The notes under the pieces were generated by a model. That model was not told the origin of the DNA. It was given only the letters and a program-made list of their open reading frames with translations, and did not search any database. This document shows positions 1 through 9,676 of a DNA stretch of 64,000 nucleotides, piece by piece. The DNA comes from Rhizobium sp. CB3090 (GTDB lineage Bacteria > Pseudomonadota > Alphaproteobacteria > Rhizobiales > Rhizobiaceae): assembly GCF_029714285.1 (NCBI RefSeq), contig NZ_CP121662.1:2728001-2792000 (forward strand), given 5' to 3'. Each line of letters opens with the position of its first letter. Within the stretch, counting starts at the first letter, position 1. The translations under genes were made by a program, and so were the position numbers.

Positions 1-838
1 CCATCTGCCGCTGGATCAGGCCGGGCAGTGAGCCGTCGATAAACGCATGGCGGGCGCCGTAGCGCAGCACGACATCGAACTCGCAATCCCTGAGCTGTTC
101 CTGATGCGCCAGGTTCAAGAGCTCGCAGGCTTTGCGGTTCACCACCAGGATGCGATTGTCGGCATCGAGCATGAACAGACCATGCGTCATGTTGTTGAGC
201 GCCGTGTCAAACCGGTCGGCAATCAACGATATCTCACGCGAAGCGATGACATTCTTATAGAGAAATTCGCGCACGCCATTGGCCATCGAGCGCGTCGTCA
301 ACCCGAAGGGCACGAGCATGATGGATACGATGGATTTGTAAAGCTGTTCCGACATCAGACAGGCGATGATGATCGGCAGGCAGCAGGCCATGGTCTGCAG
401 GTCGATCGCCTTCTGCGAACCATAATTGCGGCCGACGATCGACACCATCGACGCCATGGTCACGGCAATGCAGATGAACTCCGCCAATGGATCCTGGACG
501 ATCAGGATCGCATAGCCGCTGCCGATGCCGAGAATGCCCGCCGTTCCTGCGGCGCCGAGCACATAGCGCGTTTCCCAATGAGCGATATCGGTACGCGAAA
601 AGGCATGTTTATTGGCTGCGTCGAACTGCCAGAAGGAATACATGCGGAAAGCGAAAACGGCGACAAAGGCGAGGCAGAGACCGAGATAGATGCCGGCATC
701 CGTGCTCAGAAACACGATGACATACGTCAGGACGTGAACGAACACACCCGTAAACAGCGTCTTACGGTTTCCGAAAAGCGAACTTACGAACGACAGATAA
801 ACATCCGTCGGCACGGTGTCCGGGCTTTGAGGCTTCAT
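1..838 (-). CDS. N-terminal part of a membrane sensor, probably GGDEF/EAL c-di-GMP enzyme (cut by window edge)
   Basis: The reverse strand reads open from an ATG at 838 to the left edge, giving 279 residues. The start MKPQSPDTVPTDVYLSFVSS has an AGGGGA ribosome site ahead of it. About six hydrophobic helices follow to roughly residue 190, then a short PAS-like domain beginning near ALNNMTHGLFMLDADNRI. This layout is familiar from rhizobial diguanylate cyclase/phosphodiesterase proteins, where GGDEF and EAL domains follow. Those catalytic domains lie outside the window, so the enzyme class is inferred from the N-terminal half only. The open frames on the plus strand here are shadows. Confidence 0.72.
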   Translation of the reverse strand, partial: MKPQSPDTVPTDVYLSFVSSLFGNRKTLFTGVFVHVLTYVIVFLSTDAGIYLGLCLAFVAVFAFRMYSFWQFDAANKHAFSRTDIAHWETRYVLGAAGTAGILGIGSGYAILIVQDPLAEFICIAVTMASMVSIVGRNYGSQKAIDLQTMACCLPIIIACLMSEQLYKSIVSIMLVPFGLTTRSMANGVREFLYKNVIASREISLIADRFDTALNNMTHGLFMLDADNRILVVNRKACELLNLAHQEQLRDCEFDVVLRYGARHAFIDGSLPGLIQRQM

Positions 839-1068
839 TCAGAGTTCCCCTGATGCGGCAGGCACTCTAGTTGAAACTTTTTAAAATTTGATTGCCCAAA
901 TAGGAGGTATCTGGATGGATTTTCTAATTATCTCGGTTACTTACACTAATTTTGAGTGAGATTTTGCATCGTATTCGTGCAATCAGTTAAAACTTATTCT
1001 ACTCAAGCTATATTTCTTCAATAATCAATCACTAAAACACAAATCGGTGAAATTAAGGGCACGACCGG
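839..1068. other. AT-rich intergenic region
   Basis: This stretch separates two reverse-strand genes. It is clearly AT-richer than its surroundings and should hold the promoter of the left-hand sensor gene. I see no coding potential and no convincing operator or hairpin. Confidence 0.5.
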
Positions 1069-2244
<1,176 letters not shown>

Positions 2245-2459
2245 TCACGCCATGCCTTGTCTTTCAAGGTTGCTTTTGCACTGCATTATGGCGATTCCTG
2301 TACATCGTCATGACGAACGGAAACAAAGCCTCCCCGCAACCAGTCCGCGTTGCCGAAGAGCCGCCCTTCGCGTAGATTTGACCGGCCGCGGCATTGACAC
2401 CATATTCGTATTGGGGTCTCCACCGATCCCAACAGTTTCGCATTTCTCCGGAGCCTTTC

Positions 2460-3248
2460 ATGCCCAGACCGATCATCGCCATTCCCGCCGATTTCCGCGA
2501 ATTCGATAGTGTGACCTGGCAGGCGGTGCAGCAACAATATATCCGGGCGGCCGTCAAAGCTGCGGAAGTGACGGCACTGATTGTCCCCGCGCTGGAAGAC
2601 GGCAACGACATCGACGCCATTCTCGACCGAGTGGACGGCCTGCTTGTCTCCGGTTCCGCCAGCAATGTACATCCCTCGCTCTACGGCAAGGAAGCGCGCG
2701 AGAGTGACGGCCCCTTCGATACGGCCCGAGATGCCACCGCGCTGCCGCTCATTCGTCGTGCCATCGATCGGGCCATTCCGATGCTCGCCATCTGTCGCGG
2801 CATTCAGGAATTGAATGTTGCATTGGGCGGCACGCTCGCCAGCGAAATCCATGAACAGCCGGGCACTTGGGATCACCGCAGGCCGCAGAATGTCGATCGT
2901 GACACGATGTATTCGATCCGCCAAAGCGTGTTCGTTAAGGAAGGCTCCTGCATTGCCGGCGTTATTGGTCCCGGCGAAGTGCGCGTGAACTCGCTGCACC
3001 GTCAGGCGATTGCCGAAACGGCGCCGCGGCTGCAGGTGGAGGCCGTCGCCGAAGACGGCACGATAGAAGCAGTCTCGGTCATCGACGCCAAGGCCTTCGC
3101 CGTGGGCGTGCAGTGGCATCCGGAATATTGGGCGGAAACGGATTCGCCTTCGCGCAAGCTGTTTGCCGCCTTCGGCGATGCCGTGCGCGATTATGCGGCG
3201 AGCAAGGAGCAGCATTCAGCCACCCCTCGCCACCACGAGGCGGTTTGA
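2460..3248 (+). CDS. Class I glutamine amidotransferase, PuuD-like gamma-glutamyl-GABA hydrolase
   Basis: This 262-residue peptidase C26 protein begins MPRPIIAIPADFREF; the upstream in-frame Met is not needed. The nucleophile elbow is LAICRGIQELNVALGG, with Cys near residue 108, and the catalytic His lies in VQWHPEYW near residue 222. PuuD-type enzymes cleave gamma-glutamyl-GABA to glutamate and GABA in putrescine breakdown, but paralogues act on other gamma-glutamyl amides. It is transcribed away from the TRAP binding protein. Its stop codon abuts that of the convergent dehydrogenase with no spacer, so no terminator fits between them. Confidence 0.85.
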   Translation: MPRPIIAIPADFREFDSVTWQAVQQQYIRAAVKAAEVTALIVPALEDGNDIDAILDRVDGLLVSGSASNVHPSLYGKEARESDGPFDTARDATALPLIRRAIDRAIPMLAICRGIQELNVALGGTLASEIHEQPGTWDHRRPQNVDRDTMYSIRQSVFVKEGSCIAGVIGPGEVRVNSLHRQAIAETAPRLQVEAVAEDGTIEAVSVIDAKAFAVGVQWHPEYWAETDSPSRKLFAAFGDAVRDYAASKEQHSATPRHHEAV

Positions 3249-4217
3249 TCAAACTTTTGATTTAACCGGGGTTTCCGGCACCGGCGTCAGCGCGGCGCCG
3301 CTGCCGAACCATGCGATGATATTGTCCGTCACGAGATCTGCCATGGCATTGCGCGTCGGCACGGAGGCGGATGCAACATGCGGCAGCAGCGAGATATTCG
3401 GAAGGGAAAGATAGCCCGCAGGAACGTTCGGCTCATCGTAGAAAACATCGAGGCCGGCAGCGCCAAGCGTCCCATTCCGAAGGGCAGCGATCAGCGCATC
3501 GTCATCCACCGACCAGCCGCGCCCGACATTGATGAACACGCCCTGCGGTCCGAGCGCCGACAGGATCTCGGCGTTGATGACCTTGTGCGTCTCGGGCGTC
3601 TTCGGCACGATGGAGATCAAGGTATCCACCGATTGCGCCATCTCCTTCAGGGTCGGATAGTAGTCGTAAGGCAGCGAGTCGCGCGGGGAGCGTGTGTGAT
3701 AGCCGATCTTCACCTTGAACGGCTCCAGCCGTCTGGCGATCTCCAGGCCGATGCGCCCGAGACCGTAGATGCCGACACGCCGCCCCTTCAGGGAGAAGGG
3801 CGAGAGCGGAAAGGGCCCTTCCTTCACCCAGCGCCCCTCGCGCAGCCAGCTTTCCGCTTGCGGAAATTGCCGCAGCGTATTCAACAGCAAGGCAATCGCC
3901 GTATCGGCTACCTCATCGTTGAGCACATCCGGCGTGTTCGTGACCACGATGCCCTTCGAAGCAGCATGCCCGACATCGATGCCGTCATAGCCGACACCGA
4001 AATTGGCGATGACTTCGATATTGGGGAAAGCATCCATCCACACGGCGTCGAAACCGCCCGACACCGCCACGCCACGCACACGCGCCGCCGTTTCCGCATC
4101 GACTTTCGGGCTCTCGCCGTGACCGAGCGCGACGATATCGAAGCGGCCTTTGAGCGTTTCGAGAACGCGCGGGTGTATCTTCCCCGGAACGAGGACGGCG
4201 ATGCGATTATCGGACAT
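3249..4217 (-). CDS. D-isomer 2-hydroxyacid dehydrogenase (glyoxylate/hydroxypyruvate reductase-like)
   Basis: The 322-residue product has the two-domain D-2-hydroxyacid dehydrogenase fold. The NAD(P) motif is GIYGLGRIGLEIARRL near residues 147-162. The substrate Arg lies in INVGRGWSVDDDAL, Glu in DVFYDEPNVP and the catalytic His in LLPHVASAS. It is probably an NADPH-dependent reductase of glyoxylate or hydroxypyruvate. It lies 29 bases downstream of a LacI-family gene on the same strand and is probably co-transcribed with it, which suggests sugar-acid responsive control. The true substrate is unknown. Confidence 0.88.
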   Translation of the reverse strand: MSDNRIAVLVPGKIHPRVLETLKGRFDIVALGHGESPKVDAETAARVRGVAVSGGFDAVWMDAFPNIEVIANFGVGYDGIDVGHAASKGIVVTNTPDVLNDEVADTAIALLLNTLRQFPQAESWLREGRWVKEGPFPLSPFSLKGRRVGIYGLGRIGLEIARRLEPFKVKIGYHTRSPRDSLPYDYYPTLKEMAQSVDTLISIVPKTPETHKVINAEILSALGPQGVFINVGRGWSVDDDALIAALRNGTLGAAGLDVFYDEPNVPAGYLSLPNISLLPHVASASVPTRNAMADLVTDNIIAWFGSGAALTPVPETPVKSKV

Positions 4218-4246
4218 GATCTTTCCTCTTGAAGAGCGGGTCGGCG

Positions 4247-5269
4247 CTATTGGCGCGCCTGGTAGGGAGATGTCGATTGACGGATGCGCATTTCCGGCTT
4301 GATGAGATGAATACCATCCGGCTCATGGCTGCCAGCCAGCCTATCCAAAAGCGCACGCGCCGCAAGCCTTCCGACCTCGGCCTGACCGTTCCAAACCGTC
4401 GTCAGCGCCGGCGTCGCGATCGCCGCCTCCTCCAGATCGTCATAGCCGGTAACTGAAATATCCTTGCCCGGCACGAGGCCGGCGCGGGAAATACCGTTCA
4501 TCAAACCAATGGCCACGAGATCGTTCCAGCAGACGGCAGCCGTCGGCTTCTGCGGCAATGATAGGAGATGTACCGCCGCCTCGAACCCGCCCTGCTTGGA
4601 GCGGGCGCCGGGAATGCGGAGGTCGGGATCGACCTCGATGCCCGCTTTGCGCAGGGCGTTTACATAGCCTTGATAGCGGTCACGGCCGGTCGAGGTCTGG
4701 TCCGTACCGCCGATCATCGCGATGGTGCGATGACCGAGGCTGATCAGATGATTCGTTGCGAGCGAAATGCCGTAGCTGTCATCGCCGCGAAAGGTCGGAA
4801 GGTCCAGCCCCTCCATCGAACGGGCGACGAGGATGGCCGGCATGCCGTTTTCCTCCGCCAGGTCGAAATCCTCCGCCGGCGTGCCGATCGCCGGCGACAT
4901 GATGATGCCGTCGCCGCCAAGCTGCAGCAGAGTCTCGACGAAGGTCCGCTGCTTCTCGACCGAATCGTAATGGTTGGAAAGGATGAAGGTATGGCGGCTG
5001 CGGTCGAGCTCGCTTTCGATTGCCTTCAGGATTTCGCCGTAGAACGGGTTCATGATGTCATGGACGACCACGCCGATAATCCCGGATCGCGATGTCCTCA
5101 GACTCGCCGCGCGGCGGTTGTAGATATAGCCGAGAGTGCGCGCCTGATCCTTGATCTTCTCGCGCGTGTTCACCGCCACCAGGGGACTGTCGCGTAAGGC
5201 AAGGGATACGGTCGCCGTTGAAATACCCAGCGTTTCAGCGATAGTAGAAAGCTTTATCTTTTGCGCCAT
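4247..5269 (-). CDS. LacI-family transcriptional regulator
   Basis: The start is the ATG at 5269, preceded by a GGGAGGG ribosome site; an in-frame Met 51 bases upstream is less likely. The 340-residue protein opens with the LacI helix-turn-helix KLSTIAETLGISTATVSLAL and hinge helix, then a periplasmic-binding-protein-like effector domain from about residue 60 (SGIIGVVVHDIMNPFYGEIL). The downstream hydroxyacid dehydrogenase is the obvious target and partner. The effector is probably a sugar or sugar acid, but nothing in the sequence names it. Confidence 0.92.
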   Translation of the reverse strand: MAQKIKLSTIAETLGISTATVSLALRDSPLVAVNTREKIKDQARTLGYIYNRRAASLRTSRSGIIGVVVHDIMNPFYGEILKAIESELDRSRHTFILSNHYDSVEKQRTFVETLLQLGGDGIIMSPAIGTPAEDFDLAEENGMPAILVARSMEGLDLPTFRGDDSYGISLATNHLISLGHRTIAMIGGTDQTSTGRDRYQGYVNALRKAGIEVDPDLRIPGARSKQGGFEAAVHLLSLPQKPTAAVCWNDLVAIGLMNGISRAGLVPGKDISVTGYDDLEEAAIATPALTTVWNGQAEVGRLAARALLDRLAGSHEPDGIHLIKPEMRIRQSTSPYQARQ

Positions 5270-5389
5270 GCGCTCCCCTCCCCGTGAAACGCAGCCAGAT
5301 ATGCGATCCCGGCGTCTCACGATTCCGGAATTTAAAAACTTTAATTAAAAGCTTAAACCGCCGCGCGCAACTCGAATCCTTGGGGTTTC

Positions 5390-5902
5390 TCAGAATTCCC
5401 CATCATCTTCGTCATTGTCGCCAGCCTGAAGATTGCCATCAATCGCCTTCAACAGGCGCACGAGCGAACGGACATCCTTCTCCGAAAAACCGCGCGTGGC
5501 AAGCTCGTCGCAAGATGCCGCCGAACTTGTGATCTCTGTGACGCTGCTGCGCCCGGCCTCGGTGAGATAGACCTTTGTCAACCGGGCGTCCGCGGCATCG
5601 GGCCGCCGCTCGACGAAGCCCTGCGCTTCCATGCGCCCGATCGTGCGGGTCATGGTCGGCGCCTTGACGCCGAGCTTTTGCGCCAGCGTCCCCGCCGGCA
5701 GGCCATCGCTCTCCGCCAGTGCAAGGATGACGCCATCCTGGCCCGCGTAAAGACCGCTTGCCGTCAGGTTGCGCGTCAGGACCGTGCGCATGGAGCGTGC
5801 CGCCTGCGTCAATGCCGGCGACAAATCGGCAAGCGTGTAGTCGCCGTGATCCTTCTTCTTACCCGACTTACCTTTTTTTCCGTCCTTGTTCTTCTTACCC
5901 AT
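5390..5902 (-). CDS. MarR-family transcriptional regulator with lysine-rich N terminus
   Basis: The 170-residue protein has a MarR winged helix: GLYAGQDGVILALAES, then the recognition helix KLGVKAPTMTRTIGRMEAQG and the wing with RRPDAADARLTKVYLT. The first 18 residues are almost entirely Lys, Gly, Asp and Ser, an unusual basic tail that may add nonspecific DNA contact. The C terminus is acidic (AGDNDEDDGEF). It is divergent from the creatininase-family gene, with 86 bases between the starts, so it may control that gene and itself. Confidence 0.9.
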   Translation of the reverse strand: MGKKNKDGKKGKSGKKKDHGDYTLADLSPALTQAARSMRTVLTRNLTASGLYAGQDGVILALAESDGLPAGTLAQKLGVKAPTMTRTIGRMEAQGFVERRPDAADARLTKVYLTEAGRSSVTEITSSAASCDELATRGFSEKDVRSLVRLLKAIDGNLQAGDNDEDDGEF

Positions 5903-5988
5903 CGTGATTCCGTTGATCTTTCCGCCGCTGCAGCATCACGGTATGACATTGCGCAGGTTACTGACATAAACAAGAGGCACATCCGCAG

Positions 5989-6780
5989 ATGGCACAGCCT
6001 ATGGCGCGTTTCGATGACAATGATAGGACGCTGACGCCAACGGACCGGGCAAATTGGATCGCCGTCCTGCCGCTCGGTGCCCATGAACAACACGGCCCCC
6101 ACCTGCCTTTCGAGACCGACACCTTGATTGCGGCAGGCATCGTCAATCGCCTGAAAGCCGCGCTGCCAGCCGATTTGCCTGTCACTTTTTTGCCCGAGGA
6201 GCCGATCGGCTATTCCATCGAGCATATGGATATCGCCGGCGCCAAGACACTCGCCTTCGACGAAGCTGTCAATCGGTGGCTTGGTATCGCCGAAAACATG
6301 CATCATCTCGGCATCCGCAAATTCGTCATGCTGAATGCTCATGGCGGCAATTCGCCTCTGATGACCATCGTCGCGACCGAGGCGCGCGTCCGCTTCAACA
6401 TGCTCGCGGTCGCAACGAGCTGGACCCGCTTCGGCGTGCCGGAAGGGCTGATCGCGCCGGAGGACAAGGCCATCGATATCCACGGCGGCGACATCGAAAC
6501 CTCGGTCATGCTGGCGATCTGCCCGGAGAAAGTCGACATGACCAAGGCTGCGAATTTTCTTTCGCGGCAATCCGATTTCATCGAGCGCTTCAAGCATCTG
6601 CGCGCTTATGGGCCGCACGCCTTTGGCTGGAAAATGTCCGACCTTAGCGCAGTGGGCGTGGCAGGCAATGCGGCGGCTGCAACGGCGGAGAAAGGCGAGC
6701 GGTTGATCGCCCATGCCGTGAAGGGCTTGGTGGAGTTGTTGACGGATGTCGATCGATTCGATGTGGAGGCGTTGAGATAG
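5989..6780 (+). CDS. Creatininase-family amidohydrolase
   Basis: The 263-residue protein belongs to the creatininase/MftE family of binuclear metal amidohydrolases. Metal-ligand motifs are visible: GAHEQHGPHLPFETD near residue 30, LNAHGGNSPL near residue 118 and DIHGGDIETS near residue 163. Family members hydrolyse creatinine, pyrimidine-type lactams or peptide-derived substrates, so the substrate here cannot be given. An AGAGG ribosome site sits somewhat far upstream; the second Met (residue 5) is an alternative start. It is divergent from the MarR gene. Confidence 0.87.
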   Translation: MAQPMARFDDNDRTLTPTDRANWIAVLPLGAHEQHGPHLPFETDTLIAAGIVNRLKAALPADLPVTFLPEEPIGYSIEHMDIAGAKTLAFDEAVNRWLGIAENMHHLGIRKFVMLNAHGGNSPLMTIVATEARVRFNMLAVATSWTRFGVPEGLIAPEDKAIDIHGGDIETSVMLAICPEKVDMTKAANFLSRQSDFIERFKHLRAYGPHAFGWKMSDLSAVGVAGNAAAATAEKGERLIAHAVKGLVELLTDVDRFDVEALR

Positions 6781-6851
6781 CCGATCACTTGTATCAAGTG
6801 GTACAATCTATCATCTTATTGAGAATTCCCTTTCTCCACCGGGAGGCGGAC

Positions 6852-7112
6852 ATGCATATTTCCCTCGATGATGCTGAGGGCCAGCTCAAAGAATTGGTTC
6901 GCCTTGCCCAAGCAAGGCGAAGAAATCGTGCTGGCGCAGGACGGCCTGCCGGCTGCGCGCATACAGCCGATGAAAAAACCCATGACCTCTGAAGAAAAGC
7001 ACGTCTTCTCAAGAAATTACAGGAGGAAGTCCGGAAGAAAGATCTTCCTCCAGGCCCCGATGCTGCCAGAAGCCAAGATTTTCTGTACGATGAATATGGC
7101 TTGCCCAAGTGA
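6852..7112 (+). pseudogene. VapB/Phd-type antitoxin, broken by two compensating frameshifts
   Basis: From the ATG at 6852 (GGAGG upstream) the frame reads MHISLDDAEGQLKELVRLAQ, then an extra base near 6915 shifts it. Antitoxin sequence continues in the next frame (GEEIVLAQDGLPAARIQP, then MKKPMTSEEKH). A missing base near 7003-7004 returns to the first frame (LLKKLQEEVRKKD, later QDFLYDEYGLPK) and reaches a TGA at 7110. Read literally, translation stops at 6992 after 46 residues. The restored protein would be about 86 residues and overlaps the toxin start by four bases (GTGA), the usual coupling in such operons. Either the module is decayed or these are base-calling errors. Confidence 0.8.
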
Positions 7113-7503
7113 TCGTTGTTGATACGTCAGCTCTTGTTGCAATGCTTGCAAATGAATTGCATGCCGCCGCTTGCGAGGCGGTGTTTCAAAATGAGCATCG
7201 TATCCTCATTTCCGCTGGAACAATGCTTGAAGCGCTCATTGTAGCGACGCGCCGCGGCTTCGAGAAGCAAATGCGGGAGCTTTTAACATCTCCCGCTTTA
7301 GAGATCATCGAAGTTACGTCGGAACGAGCGGAGCGTGCCGCAGATGCGTATTCACGTTGGGGCAAAGGCATCCATCCCGCTGGCCTTAATTACGGCGATT
7401 GCTTCGCCTATGCGACCGCTAAGGAATATGGCTGCCTCTTCTCTTCGTCGGAAATGATTTCTCCCAGACCGACATTGAACTCGCCGCCCCAAACCTAATG
7501 TGA
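7109..7503 (+). pseudogene. VapC-type PIN-domain toxin with frameshifted C terminus
   Basis: Translation from the GTG at 7109 gives a PIN domain: MIVVDTSALVAMLANE, Glu in GTMLEALIV and Asp in NYGDCFAYATAKEYGC. After that Cys a base appears lost near 7434. The literal frame runs into unrelated sequence and ends at 7498 (129 residues). The next frame restores LLFVGNDFSQTDIELAAP and ends with TGA at 7501-7503. The lost Asp of VGNDF is the fourth conserved acidic residue of PIN nucleases, so the literal product is probably inactive as an RNase. It follows the broken antitoxin directly. Confidence 0.82.
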
Positions 7504-7514
7504 TCTTATAACAT
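7503..7514 (+). promoter_or_regulatory. Candidate Zur box upstream of the CobW-family gene
   Basis: ATCTTATAACAT differs at one base from the palindrome ATGTTATAACAT, the core I recall for alphaproteobacterial Zur sites. It lies about 95 bases upstream of the CobW-family start. A possible sigma70 promoter follows (TTGAAC at 7525, 17 bases, TTATAT at 7548). COG0523 zinc chaperones are often Zur-controlled, which supports the reading. The consensus is from memory. Confidence 0.4.
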
Positions 7515-7606
7515 ACAAAAGCCTTTGAACTGGCGCCGTCGACTCCTTATATGGAACCCGATCACTTTCCCGCTCTCCGGGCAAACTCCCGTATTTCGAG
7601 GCTCCC

Positions 7607-8671
7607 ATGACCGAAACAGCCACGCAGAAGCCCATTCCCGTCACCGTCCTGACCGGCTATCTCGGCGCCGGTAAGACGACGCTGCTGAACCGTATCCTCT
7701 CCGAAAACCACGGTAAGAAATATGCCGTCATCGTCAACGAGTTCGGCGAGATCGGCATCGACAATGATCTGATCGTGGAATCCGACGAAGAAATCTACGA
7801 GATGAACAATGGCTGCGTCTGCTGCACGGTCCGCGGAGACCTGATCCGTGTCGTCGAGGGCCTGATGCGCCGTCCCGGTCGTTTCGACGGCATCATCGTC
7901 GAGACCACCGGCCTCGCCGATCCGGTTCCCGTCGCTCAGACCTTCTTCATGGATGACGATGTCCGCGCCAAGACCGAGCTCGACGCTGTGGTGGCACTTG
8001 TTGATGCCAAACATCTGCCGCTGCGCCTGAAGGACAGCCGCGAGGCGGAAGACCAGATCGCCTTTGCCGACGTCGTCGTCATCAACAAGTCCGATCTCGT
8101 CTCCGCGGAAGAGCTGGCTCAGATCGAAGACATCGTCCGCGCAATCAATCCGGCTGCCCGCGTCTACAAGACAACTCGCTCCGGCGTCGATCTCGCCCGC
8201 GTTCTGAACCAGGGCGCTTTCAACCTCGAGCGCGCGTTGGAAAACGATCCGCATTTCCTCGAGCACGGCCATGACGACCATGTCTGCGGCCCGGATTGCG
8301 ATCATCACGACCATGATCATGACCATCATCACCATGATCACGACCATCATGGCCTTTCGGCCATCCATGACGTGACGGTGCAGTCGGTCTCGCTGCGCGG
8401 CGGCGAGATGAATCCGGAGCGCTTCTTCCCGTGGATCCAGAAGGTCACACAAACGGACGGCCCGAACATCCTGCGCCTCAAGGGCATCATCGCCTTCAAG
8501 GGCGACGCGGAGCGCTATGTCGTCCAGGGCGTGCACATGATCATCGAGGGCGATCACCAGCGTCCTTGGAAGGATGGCGAAAAGCATGAGAGCCGCCTGG
8601 TCTTCATCGGCCGCGAGCTTGACCGCGAAAAGCTGGAAAAGAGCTTCAAGGCCTGCGAGGCTGCCGCCTGA
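7607..8671 (+). CDS. CobW/COG0523 G3E GTPase, probable zinc metallochaperone
   Basis: This 354-residue G3E-family P-loop GTPase has a Walker [16 protein letters not shown] (residues 18-32), the metal-binding GCVCC motif (69-73) and NKSD guanine specificity. Near residues 220-248 there is a His/Asp-rich tract with two Cys ([17 protein letters not shown]), typical of proteins that load zinc. The C-terminal CobW domain follows ([19 protein letters not shown]). It probably delivers zinc to client enzymes when zinc is scarce. Its stop overlaps the WD40 gene start by one base (TGATG), so the two are translationally coupled. A Zur-like box lies upstream. Confidence 0.92.
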   Translation: MTETATQKPIPVTVLTGYLGAGKTTLLNRILSENHGKKYAVIVNEFGEIGIDNDLIVESDEEIYEMNNGCVCCTVRGDLIRVVEGLMRRPGRFDGIIVETTGLADPVPVAQTFFMDDDVRAKTELDAVVALVDAKHLPLRLKDSREAEDQIAFADVVVINKSDLVSAEELAQIEDIVRAINPAARVYKTTRSGVDLARVLNQGAFNLERALENDPHFLEHGHDDHVCGPDCDHHDHDHDHHHHDHDHHGLSAIHDVTVQSVSLRGGEMNPERFFPWIQKVTQTDGPNILRLKGIIAFKGDAERYVVQGVHMIIEGDHQRPWKDGEKHESRLVFIGRELDREKLEKSFKACEAAA

Positions 8672-9660
8672 TGCCGACTGTTGCTCCGCTTGATATCGAC
8701 GGCCATGTTCTGGCCGTCGAATTTTTAGGTGATACCCCCTTCTTCGCCAGCGCCGCCGGCGCGATCCATCGGCTGGAAGGCGGCGAGAAGGTGACCGAAG
8801 GCCATCAGGGCATGCTTACCTGCATTCGCGATCCTCACAGCGATAGCCTGATTTCCGGCGGCGAGGACGGCAAGGTTCTCCGGATTGCCGCTGACGGCGG
8901 CGTTACCGTGCTTGCCGAAGCGCCGCGCAAATGGATCACCCAGGTCGCCGCCGGCCCCCAGGGCGCAGTTGCTTACGCATATGGCAAAAGCAGCTTCGTG
9001 CGGCTGGCAGACGGTTCCATCAAGGAATTTGCCGAGGAGCGCACCGTAGAAGGGATCGCTTTCGCGCCGAAAGGCCTGCGCATCGCAGTCGCGCGCTATA
9101 ACGGCGTGTCACTGCACTGGGTCGGAATGGCGGCGCAGCCGATCAATCTGGAATGGAAGGGCGCCCATACTGGCGTCACCTTTTCTCCCGACGGCCAGTT
9201 CGTCGTCACCACCATGCAGGAAAACGCGCTGCACGGCTGGAAGATGGACACGAAGCCCGGCGCCGAGGCCCGGCATATGCGCATGACCGGCTATCCTGCC
9301 AAGGTGAAATCGCTCTCCTGGTCCAACAAGGGCAAGTGGCTCGCCTCCTCCGGCGCACCGGCTGCGATCGTCTGGCCGTTTCAGGGCAAGGACGGCCCGA
9401 TGGGCAAGGCACCGCTGGAACTCGGCACCCGCGGCAACATCATGGCGACGTCGGTCAAGTTTCATCCCGTGGAAGATATCCTGGCGATCGGCTTCATTGA
9501 CGGCATGATCCTGGCGGTGCGTATCGGCGACGCCAAGGAAGCGCTCTTGCGCCGCCCTGGCAAGGGCGCGATCACCTCCATGAGCTGGAGCAAATCCGGC
9601 AAGCTACTCGCCTTTGCCTCCGAGGCCGGCGATTGCGGCGTGGTTGACGTTTCCGCTTGA
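8671..9660 (+). CDS. WD40-repeat protein
   Basis: The 329-residue protein is built of beta-propeller blades with recurring phrases: SPDGQFVVTTMQENALHGW, SWSNKGKWLASSG, SVKFHPVEDILAIGF and SMSWSKSGKLLAFAS. There is no signal peptide or membrane segment, so it is cytoplasmic. Bacterial WD40 proteins usually act as protein-binding scaffolds. Its one-base overlap with the CobW-family gene implies coupled translation, and a role beside the metallochaperone is a reasonable guess. No catalytic motif is visible. Confidence 0.88.
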   Translation: MPTVAPLDIDGHVLAVEFLGDTPFFASAAGAIHRLEGGEKVTEGHQGMLTCIRDPHSDSLISGGEDGKVLRIAADGGVTVLAEAPRKWITQVAAGPQGAVAYAYGKSSFVRLADGSIKEFAEERTVEGIAFAPKGLRIAVARYNGVSLHWVGMAAQPINLEWKGAHTGVTFSPDGQFVVTTMQENALHGWKMDTKPGAEARHMRMTGYPAKVKSLSWSNKGKWLASSGAPAAIVWPFQGKDGPMGKAPLELGTRGNIMATSVKFHPVEDILAIGFIDGMILAVRIGDAKEALLRRPGKGAITSMSWSKSGKLLAFASEAGDCGVVDVSA

Positions 9661-9676
9661 CGAGAAAGATAGGACC

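Noticed and set aside
8269..8352. Tandem CATGAC/CATCAC run as a DNA repeat
   Set aside because: The run encodes the His/Asp metal tract of the CobW-family protein. It is a coding low-complexity stretch, not a separate repeat element.
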